A stretch of 64,000 nt of DNA. It comes from Caenorhabditis remanei. Taxonomy: Eukaryota > Nematoda > Chromadorea > Rhabditida > Rhabditidae. Shown piece after piece: positions 36,760-49,504 of this stretch; positions within the stretch are counted from its first letter, which is position 1, and every line of letters starts with the position of its first letter. The notes under the pieces were generated by a model. It was not told the DNA's origin. It worked only from the letters and a program-made list of their open reading frames with translations, and did no database searches. The stretch covers positions 11,654,587 to 11,718,586 of the forward strand of contig NC_071333.1 in assembly GCF_010183535.1 (NCBI RefSeq), given 5' to 3'. The position numbers and the translations under genes were made by a program.

Positions 36760-37313
36760 ATGGCTCCAAGCGCTCCAGCTAAGACTGCCAAGGCTCTCGA
36801 CGCCAAGAAGAAGGTCGTGAAGGGAAAACGCACCACCCACCAGCGTCAAGTCCGCACCTCGGTTCACTTCCGTCGCCCAGTCACCCTTAAGACTGCCCGT
36901 CAAGCTCGGTAAGTTGACCAGCAGATTGATAATAGCATATCAATGTTGGATAACAAATAATTTTCAGCTTCCCACGCAAGTCTGCCCCAAAGACATCCAA
37001 GATGGACCACTTCCGCGTCATCCAACACCCATTGACCACTGAGTCGGCCATGAAGAAAATCGAGGAGCACAACACCCTTGTCTTCATCGTCAGCAACGAC
37101 GCCAACAAGTACCAGATCAAGGACGCCGTCCACAAGCTGTACAACGTTCAGGCCCTCAAGGTTAGTGGAATAAATTGCAGACAACTGGAATACTAAACGT
37201 GTCATTTACAGGTCAACACCCTCATCACTCCACTCCAACAAAAGAAGGCCTACGTCCGCCTTACCGCTGACTACGATGCTCTCGACGTTGCCAACAAGAT
37301 TGGAGTCATCTAA
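36760..37313 (+). CDS. rpl-25.1: Ribosomal protein uL23 (L23a)
   Basis: Large-subunit protein at the nascent-chain exit tunnel, binding 26S rRNA and SRP. Three exons encode 147 residues: a basic N-terminus ([19 protein letters not shown]), then [40 protein letters not shown], and the ending [13 protein letters not shown]. Codon use is strongly biased to C-ending, as in highly expressed worm genes. It lies between glit-1 and the receptor as in C. elegans F55D10.2. Confidence 0.95.
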
Positions 37314-37339
37314 ATTGTTGTTTTGCTCGTTGTTTGATC

Positions 37340-37345
37340 AATAAA
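37340..37345 (+). terminator. Polyadenylation signal of rpl-25.1
   Basis: AATAAA lies 27 bases behind the stop codon, within a T-rich context. That is a normal 3' end for a ribosomal protein gene. Confidence 0.7.
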
Positions 37346-37708
37346 CAATCTGTTATTGAAACATAAGCTTTATGAGTTTTCGTTCACCAGCAAGTTGGTT
37401 GGAAAGATATTCTAATTTTAGAGACAACATTTTTATTAAAAAATAAATAAGCATTTTAGAATAGATCAGTAAGGAGTATGTCAAATAGATCACATAGACC
37501 ACTAGAGAGAGGTGTGATTCGAGATCAAAACTGAAACATATGATAGTAGGAAAATGCAAAGAAAGAAAAGACAAAGTTTAGGGTAGAATACCAAAATAAA
37601 CTACTACATCCAACAAAGTGGGATATACAAAAACCGTGGACTAGAACTAGACAGAAATTGTTTCTAACCGGGATTTTGATACAAATGAATTTACAAAAGA
37701 ATCAGTTT
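37346..37708. other. Convergent 3' region, rpl-25.1 and receptor gene
   Basis: AT-rich 3'UTR sequence. I see nothing else. Confidence 0.5.
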
Positions 37709-40700
37709 TCACTCTGTATATGGCGGTGGTGGGTCACGCATCAGAGCAATAATCAGATCTTCTTCATGGTTAGTACGTGGTCTGAAATAAGAGATGGGTA
37801 AAATGTTTTCAACGGAATAATTTCTTACCTTTTGTTTCTCATTATAATTCTTGAGAGACTCCGTTCAAGTTGTCTGTCTCGTATAACTGCTATCAAAGGA
37901 TTTGCAACACAATGGACTGAAAACGCAGCAACTTCGATACCCATTATGGAATTGTATTGGTCCTTAAAAAGTTATTGAATTGATTGAAACTTTATTTTTA
38001 AGCAAACCTTTTCTTTTGACTCCCATGCAACCATCATGAAAATGATAATGAAGGATAAGCTGTTTAACAATAACCAAAGTGACGCTGTTGCGCAATCTTT
38101 TTTTAATCTAATTGTTTGACTGTTTTCTTGCAACTGAAAATGTTCAAATTTAGGACCCCTGCGCAGCATTCTACTTCACTCACCTCAGGACTCAGTCTTT
38201 GAGAAATGATGAGTTGGATTAAGTTAAGAGGGTGAATAATCAAATTGAGTACGAGGAAGACGGATAGGAGTGCAAGATGAAAAGGTACTGCTAACACAAA
38301 GGACCGAGAAAGACGGATTAAGAAGAAGTCGGATAGAAGAAGTAACGTCACCAAGAGCCATGTTGATCCGATAAGACGGGATAGTTGAGATCTGAATATT
38401 TTTGTTTTGAATAAGAATCATCTTGAAGGATAGAATATGGTCACACTACATACATATAATTCTTTTCTACTCAAGTACAATACGTTGAATATCAATTTTT
38501 AATTTTAAGATTTTTGAAACTTGCACTTTTCTAAGGCTCAACTAATTTTTCTCTCATTTTTAAAACCAAATTATGCTCCCAGAACCAAGATATTATTTAT
38601 GCCCATATACAGATGTTACACTTGAATAATTTTCATTGTATTTGATGAATGAAAAGAGCAATTGAACTGTGACAAAACTTTTGAATGTGAGCTTTCTTCC
38701 TTATTTGCCTCAAATATCTTTTATTTCTATTCCTTAAGTTCTTGGAAACTGAAAAGACTCTATCAACTTGAGAAGCAGCTTCCCTTATTTTGCATCTAAC
38801 TCCGTCTAGTTCCTCTTCTTAAGAGTCGTGTTCATTAGTAAAAACCCTTGGCTGAAAACAAAAACGTTTTCTCTTCTTCTCTTGTTTTTTTCCACAAACA
38901 CAGAAAACCACAAGAAAAAGTTTCATGTTGCTTTCTATCTTATAGAATATCCAACAGCGACACTAATGAAAATCTCGAGAGACTCCTTTACGTGACGTAC
39001 ACATGAGAAACATGTATGCAATGTGACATTCGGTCCGTTTGCCCTTTCCTTCCTCTCCATCAAGTTCATTGACTTCCTTGAGAAGAGCAAAGTTTTGGTA
39101 GTGCACCTGATATGTTCTCAGACCAAGAGAAATGGGAAAATTTTTGTTTCTTTCCCTAAAACCCACCTCGACAGATGATAGTTGTGTCGGGCGAGCGCGT
39201 GCACAAATCCAATTGTGAGCAAGGTCAGCAAGCTAATCGTCGAGTTCAACAAAATAGCAGTCGTCAGCGCTGGGAACTTTTCCAATTCAGCAAACGAGCG
39301 AGACTTCATATCGACAAGCTGAAAGTGACAGATTGCTCATACATTTTTAAAAATGGAAAACTGGTTTTTGTTCTAAAAACAATTTTTTTATAAAACTCAT
39401 TTTCAGATACAGATAAGTACGACAACTTTCATATCTAAATTGTCAAATACTTTTATAAATAAATGAACATTCTACTTGCTCATGTTTTCAGGTTTTGTGT
39501 TCCCGTCGTCAATTCGTCAAAACTCGGTTGCATTTTTAGCAATGTGATCGTTGAATTACAAGCCATTTCATTTTTCTTCACTCAATCGCTCCATCTAATA
39601 TTCATAATACTCGAGCCACGACTCGAAATTCTTGAAAATGTTTGCGTATGTGTTTACAATTATGGAAAATGGAAGAGAATTTTCAACCACTTTGTGCTCG
39701 ATGAGGCATATGAAACAAGGACTTTGACCATGGTCTGATTTTTTGAGGAAAAAGAGAAACAATTGTGACACAAACATTTTCTTTCCGCTGCTCCCTCAAT
39801 TAACTGAAATTGGGCTGCAAAAGATTGCATCTAAGGTTTTTTTTATTTCAGTTCCTTCCGATGGATTGTTTCCAGCATTTCTGACTTTTAACATCTCCAT
39901 CAACAAGCCATGTGTAGTTGAGAATCTATATGATTTTGAGACAAATTAGTATGTTCTGCCTTTTAAAAACAAGCTCCTTATGAATCAACAACAAGTAACG
40001 TTACAAGCAGTTCGCCAAAATATTATTTTTTCTCGTAGTCTTCAAAACTTTCATTTCATCTTTGATGAGAAAGAAGTACTATAAAAAGTACGAGCTCCTT
40101 ATACAAAGAAATCTTTTTTGTGGACAAAGAAAAAGAGCTTCTGAGGAATGCTGTTATTTTATGTGCATGACTGAGTGGATGCAGAAAGTTCCTAAGAAAG
40201 CACATTCAATTTCCCCGGCAGTTATGAGTCACGAGGGGCTCAGATTTTTTTGATGTCGAGGATCTTTTTTTTTGTTCCTCTCAATAGTTCTTTATATTGA
40301 CAGTGTACACGCACTTCCGGTCTACGTGTTACTTCTAAAGACAATTGTTCAAAATGACCAAGTTGCGTTCTTATCCTGGGATAAGAAACATCAAACATCG
40401 GGAGGCTTAGGAAGAAAAAAGAGTGAAGACGTCATTTGAAACACTTTTAGGTATTCTCACCTGTTTTGGTAGTTGTTGATGTTGAAAACATGGTACTTCA
40501 AGGCATTGTGAAGGGTTCAGTGAGAAGAATATGGTAACTATAGCAGTGATACTATTACACACCCACAAGCTTGTTGAAAGTAGATGGATGTTTGTGTGAA
40601 GACGACGATCAGATGCAACAGCAATCAGAACGAGTAGATTGAAACCCAGTTGGAGTATTGCCAAGACGAAGTTGAGGGAAGATGTCCACAACCACATCAT
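37709..40700 (-). CDS. Orphan seven-pass G protein-coupled receptor
   Basis: Seven exons on the minus strand. The first (40461-40700) gives TM1 (FVLAILQLGFNLLVLIAVAS) and TM2 (HLLSTSLWVCNSITAIVTIF). A 1.1-kb intron follows, then TM3 (FPALTTAILLNSTISLLTLL) with ARHNY where DRY is usual. TM4 and TM5 are GSTWLLVTLLLLSDFFLIRL and SFVLAVPFHLALLSVFLVLN. TM6 is ASLWLLLNSLSFIIIFMMVA, and TM7 contains HCVANPLIAVI (NPxxx). The tail ends MRDPPPPYTE with a PPPY motif. The exon near 38980-39130 is the least certain: acceptor TCTGAG|AACATA and donor AT|GTGTAC keep frame. The ligand is unknown; it is probably the F55D10-clone neighbour of acc-3. Confidence 0.75.
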
Positions 40701-42457
40701 GAGAAAATGACTGAAAAATCAAAAATTTAGAGTGGATTTGTATGGCGACTGCGGAAGTGTCTGGAGACAGGAGAGGGAAGTGTCAAAATCATTCAAGCGG
40801 TTGATTGAGTGAACTCATGCTCTGATTTTACGCAAGTTCAGACTAATGCCAGAAGTATTACCAGGAACGGGCAGAACGAGGAATCAAAATTTGGAGAAAA
40901 AACCAAAACTTCGTAAGATCAAACCTTTATGATTTCGAGTAAAAATGCAATGAAAGTCACAAAACGGATATTTGTGCATGTGAATCAAATGATGGTGCAA
41001 AAACGGGAAGGTATGCACAAAGTAAAGAAGAAAAAGATGAAAGAAAGGAAAAGAAGAAGAAAACGAAGAAGAAGTGAGATTGGAAAACTATTTCTTCAAG
41101 AGGTTGAGAGATTCGGCGGAGAAGTGAAGGAGAGAAAGCGCGTCAAAGAAGAAAAAAAACAGACAGGATAAGTCGCGTCCTGAAGAGAAGCGGTGAAGGA
41201 GCGTCGGTAGAGGGACACAGGCAAAGCACTTTGACGGGGGATAATTGGAAGAAGTGCCCTGATTGAGAGCAAATGCGTGGAGCACACATGCACATACATC
41301 TTCCCTTCATGCTCCACCAACTTTTCAACCTTTTTTGAGGAAAAAAGGAAAACGTCGCTCTGCTCTCAAACACACTCACTTTTCTTTTTTTTTCGACCAA
41401 CTGAAAATGCGCAAGCGGCGCCTCGGTCGGCCCTCTCCTGTCGACTCTTCTGCCCGCCTCTTCGTTTCGACATCGATTATTCATCTATTGAGTTCCGCCC
41501 ATTTCTTCGTGTTTTTTCTTGCTCTCGCCGCCCCGCAACGCGTTTTTTTTTCCATTTTCTTTGGCGTTCCTCATCAACCTAGCCTTTCAGCCACTCGGTT
41601 TTCAGACAAAGACGGCATTCTAATAGGTAGACGACGAACGTCTTTGGGAAGGGAAGAAAGGGAAGGAAATGAAGGAGTGGCTCACGTATTACAACTTATT
41701 GGAATGTGAAATAAACATCATAAAAGAAAGACTCCAGGAAAAACTGAAAATAGAAAAATTAATTTGCTGACGGGTAAGATTCATTCCAGAAAAGACATAC
41801 TTCAGACTTTTTTATTTTATCAGCTTGGTTGATGGTGAATGGCGAAGATATTTCTAATACACTACTTAGTTCAGCTTTCTGTTAATAGCCGGCAATCCAG
41901 GTTTATTATCATTGATATGACATGATGAGGTATGTCGGCCTTCTACGAAAACATCTAACCGTCTGAGAGAGATATAACGACAAACGGAGTGCTGTTTGGT
42001 TTTCTTGTCTTCTCACGAACGGCCGACAAAGTTTTACATGGTGTGTCAGAAGGAAAAATGGGAATGAGACACTTCAGAGTACCCTTGTGACCTAGTGAAC
42101 ACATACACTCGTCCTACTAAAAATGGTTGTTGTTGTTGACCAAAAACTGAATGTAAAAGAATGCGCGTGTGCGTCTGTTTCTGTTTCAGAATATGAATGA
42201 ATGAATAGAAGCGACATTTCCTTCTTCAGTTCCCATATGGGTCGGAGATTGCAAACAGAATGGGAATATTTTATGAGATAAAAGGAAAAAAGAAAAAATA
42301 GGAAAAGAAAAGAGATAGGAGGTGGTTCGAAAATACAGGCACGTACAAGAAAGTGTTGAATATTACAGAAATTGAAAATAAAATTGAAAATTAGAATGAA
42401 GTTATGACATGGTTGGGTTCACATTCGAGGAAGAAACATATGTGTTTGATACGCAAT
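40701..42457. other. Receptor upstream and acc-3 3' flank
   Basis: The part near 40990-41160 is purine-rich (AAGAAGAAA runs). It is followed by a GC-rich block (41400-41560). Open frames of 100-150 codons here follow from this skew and show no motif. No gene is called. Confidence 0.4.
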
Positions 42458-44934
42458 TCAAGTGTTTACAGTCAGATAATACGTCCAATAGATGATGTTG
42501 AACACCGTGAATAATCCAGGGAACACTATCATCGACATTCGGTCAATCTCCTCAGTTGTCCAGTGCTAAAAGAAAGTATGTTCTATTTAGGTCAGAGGAA
42601 TATCTGTACCTTTTTCATTTTTATCGATGCCATTGAACTGTATTTAGTGTCAACCTGAGAGAACTGTGTCTCTTCCAATCCATCCAGCAGTAACACTTTT
42701 TCAGCTCGGTTGGCATTTGGTGCATGGGAAATCGTACTGCTAGAAGCGATAATTAGCCGTTTCCTCATTCTTGGATCTGGAATAAATAAGTGTGAGAATA
42801 GATTGAAAATAATTATTATCGTGAGAATATATTTTTCTAAGAACTGGGCTTGTTGATCTCTCACCTGTTGATCCATAGCTTTTGAATGATTGCGGTACAT
42901 CATTTGGAACATGATTCCTACATATTCTCGGACTATTTGGACAAGACGATGGAGATATTAAATGAGAACATGTACTATTCTCCCGACCTTTTTGTTGTTT
43001 CGTCGTTTCTTCATCTTGTTGTTTTTGTTGTTGAGCTTGCCGATTTTCAGAACGTGCTCCCATCGAGCCGATGATCGCCAGCTCCAAAAGAGAACAGAAA
43101 ACAAATGTAAGACATACCAGCATCCAAACATCTAAAAGAAACTGTCGAAGTTCAGTAGAAAGTTGGAAATTCTTACCAAGCGCTTTAACATAACTGACTC
43201 TCGGCAGATTTCTCATGATATTTCCAAACTGGAATGTTAGGGCTAGAAGAGAATTGACCCCCAACATTGTCCTAGCAGGTATCATTTTTGGTCCCAAACA
43301 GAAACTGATCCAACTGAAAACATTGAGATATGTATCAGAAAACATGTTTTTCTTTAGTCGCATTACCTTATGAATATTGTCAGATATGTTGGAATATATG
43401 CTTGGAAAATATACCACCCGTAACGTCTACTGAAAACAAATGTCATTGTTAGCTCATTCCATACACCAGCAGGATATATCTGAAAAATGTGGAATGAACA
43501 GAATATTGAAAATGAATAAACCTCATTTTTCAAAGAAGTGGAGTAATTGGTCATCACAAAATCTGGTAGCACTATTTCCTTTTTTAGGAGTGACAAGGGT
43601 GTTGTCCAATTCATCCATTGCATATCAACCTATAAACCCATTATATTGTTTTTTATTGAGCTGCTCAATAGTCTTACTTCTTGATTATTATAACTAAATG
43701 ATTCTAATGTCAGATGACATGACTGTTGATCCATTGGAAACGCACTAAAGTCCATTGTGCATGGTCCCTTGACTTGAACTCGATAGTTGACCCATACAGT
43801 GCCATTTGGATAAATCATAAGAAACACGTTTTTGAAAGGCGATTTGTGTATATTTGCTGATTTGCTATTGATAAAAACCGTATTTGGTTTCCAGATTTGG
43901 TCGAGGATCTGCAAGAATAAAAGTACGTGATTCCCCCTTCTTAAAAGTCAAGTTCTCACTTCAGAGTTGAGGGATAAGTTGTACTTGCACGGATTCAAGT
44001 GTTCATATCGAAGGGCAGAATCCATCCAAAGCTCAGTGACGTAAATGTCCATGTCGAAGTCACTTGTGATTTCGTTCACAGAGTTCACTTCCTGCACCCA
44101 TACCTAAAATGTTGTGTTTTTAGAAAAAAAGATATTAGGAAATCAACTTACTTCAATCCATACTATAACTCCAGATTCCGACGGTGTTCTGAACGATTTA
44201 TAGTTATTGAGCAGCTTCTCAATAATTGTTTTGTCCGATGTGCACTGCTCTTCACCATCTTCATCGGTAGCTGCCTGAAAAAAAACAATTATTGGGATAA
44301 GAAAACCAAATTTGAATCTACCACTGCATTGGTGGGTAACGGAGTTGTGGGCGGTAGAGGGAAAAATTTGTTTTCCTAAAAAATAAAAAGGGTTTGGAAT
44401 GTTGAATGAAAATATCAAAAATGAGTAGTTAAAAAAACATCCAAATGTTATTTTATGCAGAGTAAAAAAGTTTTGATGCATTATGCAGAAAGGACTTTTG
44501 TAGGAAACTATCCCTGTCTTGCGTTTAGAAGATTGTTAGCAGAGCTAAAACAGTTTTCAGAAGTTAAGGGTATATTCACTCAGTCGGGGAACTTGAAAAC
44601 GTGCAGAAGTGGTTTAATGAAATAAGAAGTGGTAGTTTCTGTTATCAGATATCTCAAAACCAAACACTATTTTGGTTTAGTACATGCAAAAATATGTGTG
44701 AGAACACCCATAACCACCTCTTTATATCGTTCTCTCAATTCACTGAGAATCAGATTATTCTGAACGTAAAGTTTCCAATAGTAACTCTGAAACTTCTTTG
44801 ACAATGTTATCAGACATTTAATTTCTGCTCACCTCCAATGATTGTTCTTCAGATCGTGTCTCCGGTGTCAGGTTCTGTGAGCTAGCAGAAGCCAAGAGAA
44901 CGGCAAACAGGAAGACGTGCCGTGTTCGAATCAT
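42458..44934 (-). CDS. acc-3: Acetylcholine-gated chloride channel subunit ACC-3
   Basis: Cys-loop ligand-gated channel of the worm ACC family. The signal peptide is [19 protein letters not shown]. The ligand domain contains [20 protein letters not shown] and [17 protein letters not shown], with the Cys-loop between [16 protein letters not shown]1 starts [16 protein letters not shown]2 is [20 protein letters not shown]; the PAR motif before M2 marks anion selectivity. M3 is [20 protein letters not shown]. The M3-M4 loop is long and glutamine-rich ([16 protein letters not shown]). M4 closes with [11 protein letters not shown]. Position beside aman-1 matches C. elegans F55D10.5. Confidence 0.92.
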
Positions 44935-47900
44935 TCGAATACATTCGATGACAACTGCAAAAAAGGAAATTAGATGATGGGAATTGAAAGAAATCTATTA
45001 ATTTCTTGCAGAAGTAAACTGATGTCCAAAAAAAGGGGAAGTGAAAAAAATAGATGGATGGCATCATTTTCGTTTACTTCTTTGCAGTTGTGACCAACAA
45101 TTTCTTAATTCTGGATGTGGAAAAATGTTATATGAAACGAGCATGTCAGACATATGTAGGCAGGTTCAAAAAATAACAACTGTGTTTTTCCAATTACAGA
45201 ATTACCTCCTAGGGTAATAAAGAAAAGACCTTTCATCTCAACCCTACAAAAAACAACAAGTGAAGTTTTCTCAATTTAGTAATTATAGAAAAGTTGTGAA
45301 GTCATCAAAAGTTTCATTAAGAATAAGCTGATGTTTATTTTTGACGCCATAAAAAACGAATAAAAAGTTTAATTGGGTCAAAACTTATGAATGAGTCTAT
45401 TTAAATGGAGTTTTTGTGATCCTTGATAAACAAAGTAAATCTAATTTTTTTAAATAATTTCTCAGTTTTGAAAACATACTGTATAATGTTTCCAATGCAC
45501 AATGTCCCCAAGTATTCGATGATTTAGTTCCGTGGATTCTGTAATAACAATTCGTATTGAAAATTTCAATGGAATTTCAATTGGGAGGCCAAAAAATTGG
45601 AAGAGAAGTGAATTTAATTGTTTGACTGGATAGGCGCACGTGAACATTTGATCCATACGTTTCAGAGCAATAGAGAAAAAGAGCAATTTTCGTTTAAACC
45701 CCAAGCCAAAAACCTCGAAACCTTCGAAACCCTAACGACTTCACATTCTGTATTCAATAAACACTTTTGAGCAAAAAGGAAGCAAAGGGCAGTGTTGGTG
45801 AGGTAAATGGAGCAGCAGTAGGGAGAAGCGAAAAATGTATGGATCAGACAATTGGTCGATTCATAATTCATGACACGTGATAAATACGCAATTCTAACAA
45901 TTGCGAATTGAGACGAGCGAAGAATAAAATTGCTATGCGGAAACATATGATCTGAAGAAAAGAGGTTCATGTAAGGAGTAATAAGAAGAGGGGGAGGAGA
46001 GAGTTGCCGGGGGGATCAATTAAACTGCAAATCTGAATAGAATGGTGGATACATTTAGATATGAAAGTGTTTTGGAATAATTCTGACAGGAAGGGCATTA
46101 GCCATCGGAAGTATACCAATGAAAAAGCAAAATTTTCTAACGAGCTATTATGATACGGCGATGAGATAAGAGGCAAATTGGCCCATAGACATTCGAGTGA
46201 TTTGTGGTAGTTTAACACCTCGGACGTCGCTCACTGACGACAAAAAAAACGAAAGTCATTTGACGAGTGGGTCGGGCCACCGGAATCTTTTTTTCTCATC
46301 AAAGCCACAATGTCCCTTTAATTAGGTGTCAGCATTTCAAAAAAGGATAAAAGCTTTCGTACAGTTGGGATGGGCTAGGAAAGGTCAAGAAACTGCAAAT
46401 GGGATGAGTTGTTGGAAAAGAAAAATCTATATGGAAACTACTTAAACATGACAGAAAAAAGTGAGCGAATCCGAGAAAAAGTTTATCATCTTTTTTCTCA
46501 TTGCTTATTTTGCAGAATTCATCATTTTGAAACAGAAGAGATTTTTGAATTATTTAGATTATGTTTTGCTGATGATTGCAACAAGATAACTTTTATTTAA
46601 ATTTTAAAATATTGGTGTAAATCGTGTGCATATATGATATGAAAATCTTAGATTTAACAACCAACGATATGAAAAAATATCAAGTTAAAAAATTGACTTT
46701 AAAACACAGTTAGGAACAAAACAAATGTTGCAATCAACAAAAAGTCCAGAGAATAAAAAAAGAATTGGAACAAATCTTTGCATGAAGTATATGAAGATCT
46801 CAAGTATTTGATGGAAATTGGATTGTCCTTGAGAGGTGGCAGAGAGGTGAAAGAGCAAATAAAACAAAAAATCTCTGGCATTCTCAATCCGGGGCCACAA
46901 TGACGACAACGCCAAGACAAGATCGTTGTGCAATTTGAATATATTTTTCTTTGAAAAGCTCGCCCCCCCCCCATTTTAAAAATTTCCTCCGTTCAGCTTC
47001 TTTCCGTTTTCTTCTCAAGGTGCACTCTCTTTTTATAAAGACCAGTTTTTCTTCTCGATTTCCAAAACACAATCATGTTTTCATAAAATGCCTACGTGTC
47101 TTACCTTGATTACGGGAAGCTGCGACCGCTCATGCACACTTTTTGGTGGTGGTCGTGGTGCTCGATGAGAGGAAAATTATCCGATTCCTGGATGGAACTA
47201 AGGGAAACGGAAAGAGAGGTGGTGCGTGTGGTGGACAGTGCTAAAATAATCGAGGGGTCCAATGTACAAAAATAGAAATGATGTTTGTTGTTTTTCTTTT
47301 TTTCGATCTGGGTTATGATGTTTAAGGAGTTGTGGTATAGGCAGAGAAATCCGAAAAACGGCTGACAAGCTAGTAAGCAACAGGAAACTGGTGATTAGTA
47401 ACATATGGGAACATGAAGAATATGAAAAGAACACATATGAGATGTATTTCATATTTTCTTGAAGATGAAGATGTCAGAGGAGGAAAATTGTATAAAGGGA
47501 AGAAAGGATGTGACTTTTATTTTTTTCACGGCTCATAGAAGTTCAAAAACAAGAAGAACAGGGAAACTGACTCTACGAAGAACCCTCTTGTCATTTTTCT
47601 CTTATTTCGAATAACATCACAAATGCTCTTACCTTCTGAAGACGATGTAGAAATATTGAGAAGATTGGATTGCACTCTAGAAAAAGGAAAAAGAGAAAAA
47701 AGAAGAGTGTGATGCGCTTGAATGACTGGATGATGTCGTTTTGCGGTTCATGGTATGCGGGATGCTATGGATTACCTTTTCAGGAATTTGAAATTGGAAG
47801 TTTGCAAATTAGAATGTTAAAATAAATCTAGACAGCGTTATAGTTTTGAATCACTATTTCATAGGTTCTTAGCTGAATTCTGGAATTTTTCACTTTTGCG

Positions 47901-49390
47901 TTTCTAGCCCAACCAGTTCCTCAAAATAAACTGGAGGAATGTGCTCAAATAATAGGATCTAAATCCTGAAATAGATCAAGCAAAAGGTGCTCAATAATAT
48001 TTTTACTTTCCTGTATAACGGTCATAATTCAAACAATTGGTGCACTCACTCACACGACGCTCGCTCTAACTACTTCATGGCCAGCAGATTGAGGATGAAA
48101 TATGAAGGGGAATGATTTTGTGTGTGGGAGCACGAAACAGAGTCAAACGTAATGAAATTAGCTGACACGAGGTGAGAGAGGATCATCTTCAAACAGCAGT
48201 CAGTTTTTTGCTCTCGACACTTTAACACATAACAAATTGCAAGATAGAAGCCACAGAATGGGATTGAGTATAAGGGGAAATATGGATCAAGAATGAGAGT
48301 CCGCGAACATTTTTCTGGGTGGTTTCATGCAAGACAAGACACTGCTCCCAGTTTTGCATTGCATTTCTTTGTGCTAATATGCTGGTTTAAGTTGGTCAAC
48401 TAAAAAATTTGATCCGCTTGACTAAAAAATGAAAACATGTTTCCGTTTTATTCCAGAGAAAACGTAGGCGAATGTTCACGTACACAGCTGCACGTACTAC
48501 TAATAAAACAGTTACCCAAAAAAGATGCGCGGTTTCGAAGCTCCGCCTCTTGAATGAACTACGGTAGCAAGCAATGGGTAGTACTAGAGGTCCTCATAAA
48601 ATTAATGAGGAACTTCAAAAGGCCAAGTTAAAGAAAAATAGGTTCACAAGATTTTCCACCAAGATTCCCGTATATACGACTCCAAATTAAGTAATTGCTT
48701 TGGCTTCGTTACGAATAAAATGGGTAAATCTCTGAGAAAACCTGAAAAATCTCAAATAATTCTGGTGTCCTGCGGGTGGTTTGTGCTCAGTGCGTTTTTG
48801 ATTAGGATCTCAATGTTATTGGGGACCAGGAAGAGCAATGACGGAAAAAAGAAAGAAGAAGAAGAGTCAGTAATGAATGCTCTGTGATGTCTCGATTACC
48901 CTAATCTCGGTAAAAACGAAAATACGACTGGAGCAGGAAGGACATTTGCTGAACATCTGCCAATGGAGCACTCCAATTTCAATTTCATTGCCGACGTGCT
49001 CTGCGGCTGACGCGACCGAAACGAAGGAAGTTGTGGTGCATATCACAAAAACGCAAACCATCGCTTCGTCAAACTAATCCCAAAGAAAGACTTTTGTGGC
49101 AAAAATGCAATGCAGGAACGCGCGTACCCAATACACTCGTTGTTGTTTCCGATGAACTTTTTACTATGTTGAGTGCTAAGAATGACAAGTTTCTCAAGTG
49201 ATGTTTCCAGAAAAAAAGAGTGGACTGGATTATTGATGATTTTTGATTTTTCAACTTCAAAATAGTTCGCCTCATAAACAATTCAATTTTGTTTATAATT
49301 TTGTTTGTCAAGATCTCTGCAAGTATCTTCATTCTCTACTGATAGATGACACCTCAATCGTTTATATGGTGTAGGGTTACAGATACACAA
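44935..49390. other. Gene-poor region between acc-3 and aman-1
   Basis: About 4.5 kb shared by two divergently placed genes. No supported gene. A minus-strand frame at 48867-49061 starts MVCVFVICTTTSFVSVASAA, signal-like, but has no splice partner. A 10-C tract lies at 46963-46972. Confidence 0.4.
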
Positions 49391-49391
49391 C

Positions 49392-49399
49392 TATATAAG
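49392..49399 (+). promoter_or_regulatory. TATA box of aman-1
   Basis: TATATAAG lies 106 bases upstream of the aman-1 ATG. It fits a start site near 49425 and a leader of about 80 bases. Confidence 0.45.
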
Positions 49400-49504
49400 G
49401 GGTGATTAGGGGAAAGTAAACATCACATTCTTATCGTTGACCTCGACAACTCCCCCCATTCAGAATACCCTTCGTTCAAACTATCACTCACGTTGGCAAA
49501 CCCA

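Noticed and set aside
41263..41709. 148- and 101-codon frames in the GC- and purine-skewed block
   Set aside because: The frames overlap on both strands and follow base skew. There is no conserved domain and no splice context.
48867..49061. Signal-peptide-like minus-strand frame (MVCVFVICTTTSFVSV)
   Set aside because: It stands alone in an intergenic region without splice-consistent exons, and an equally long plus-strand frame overlaps it.
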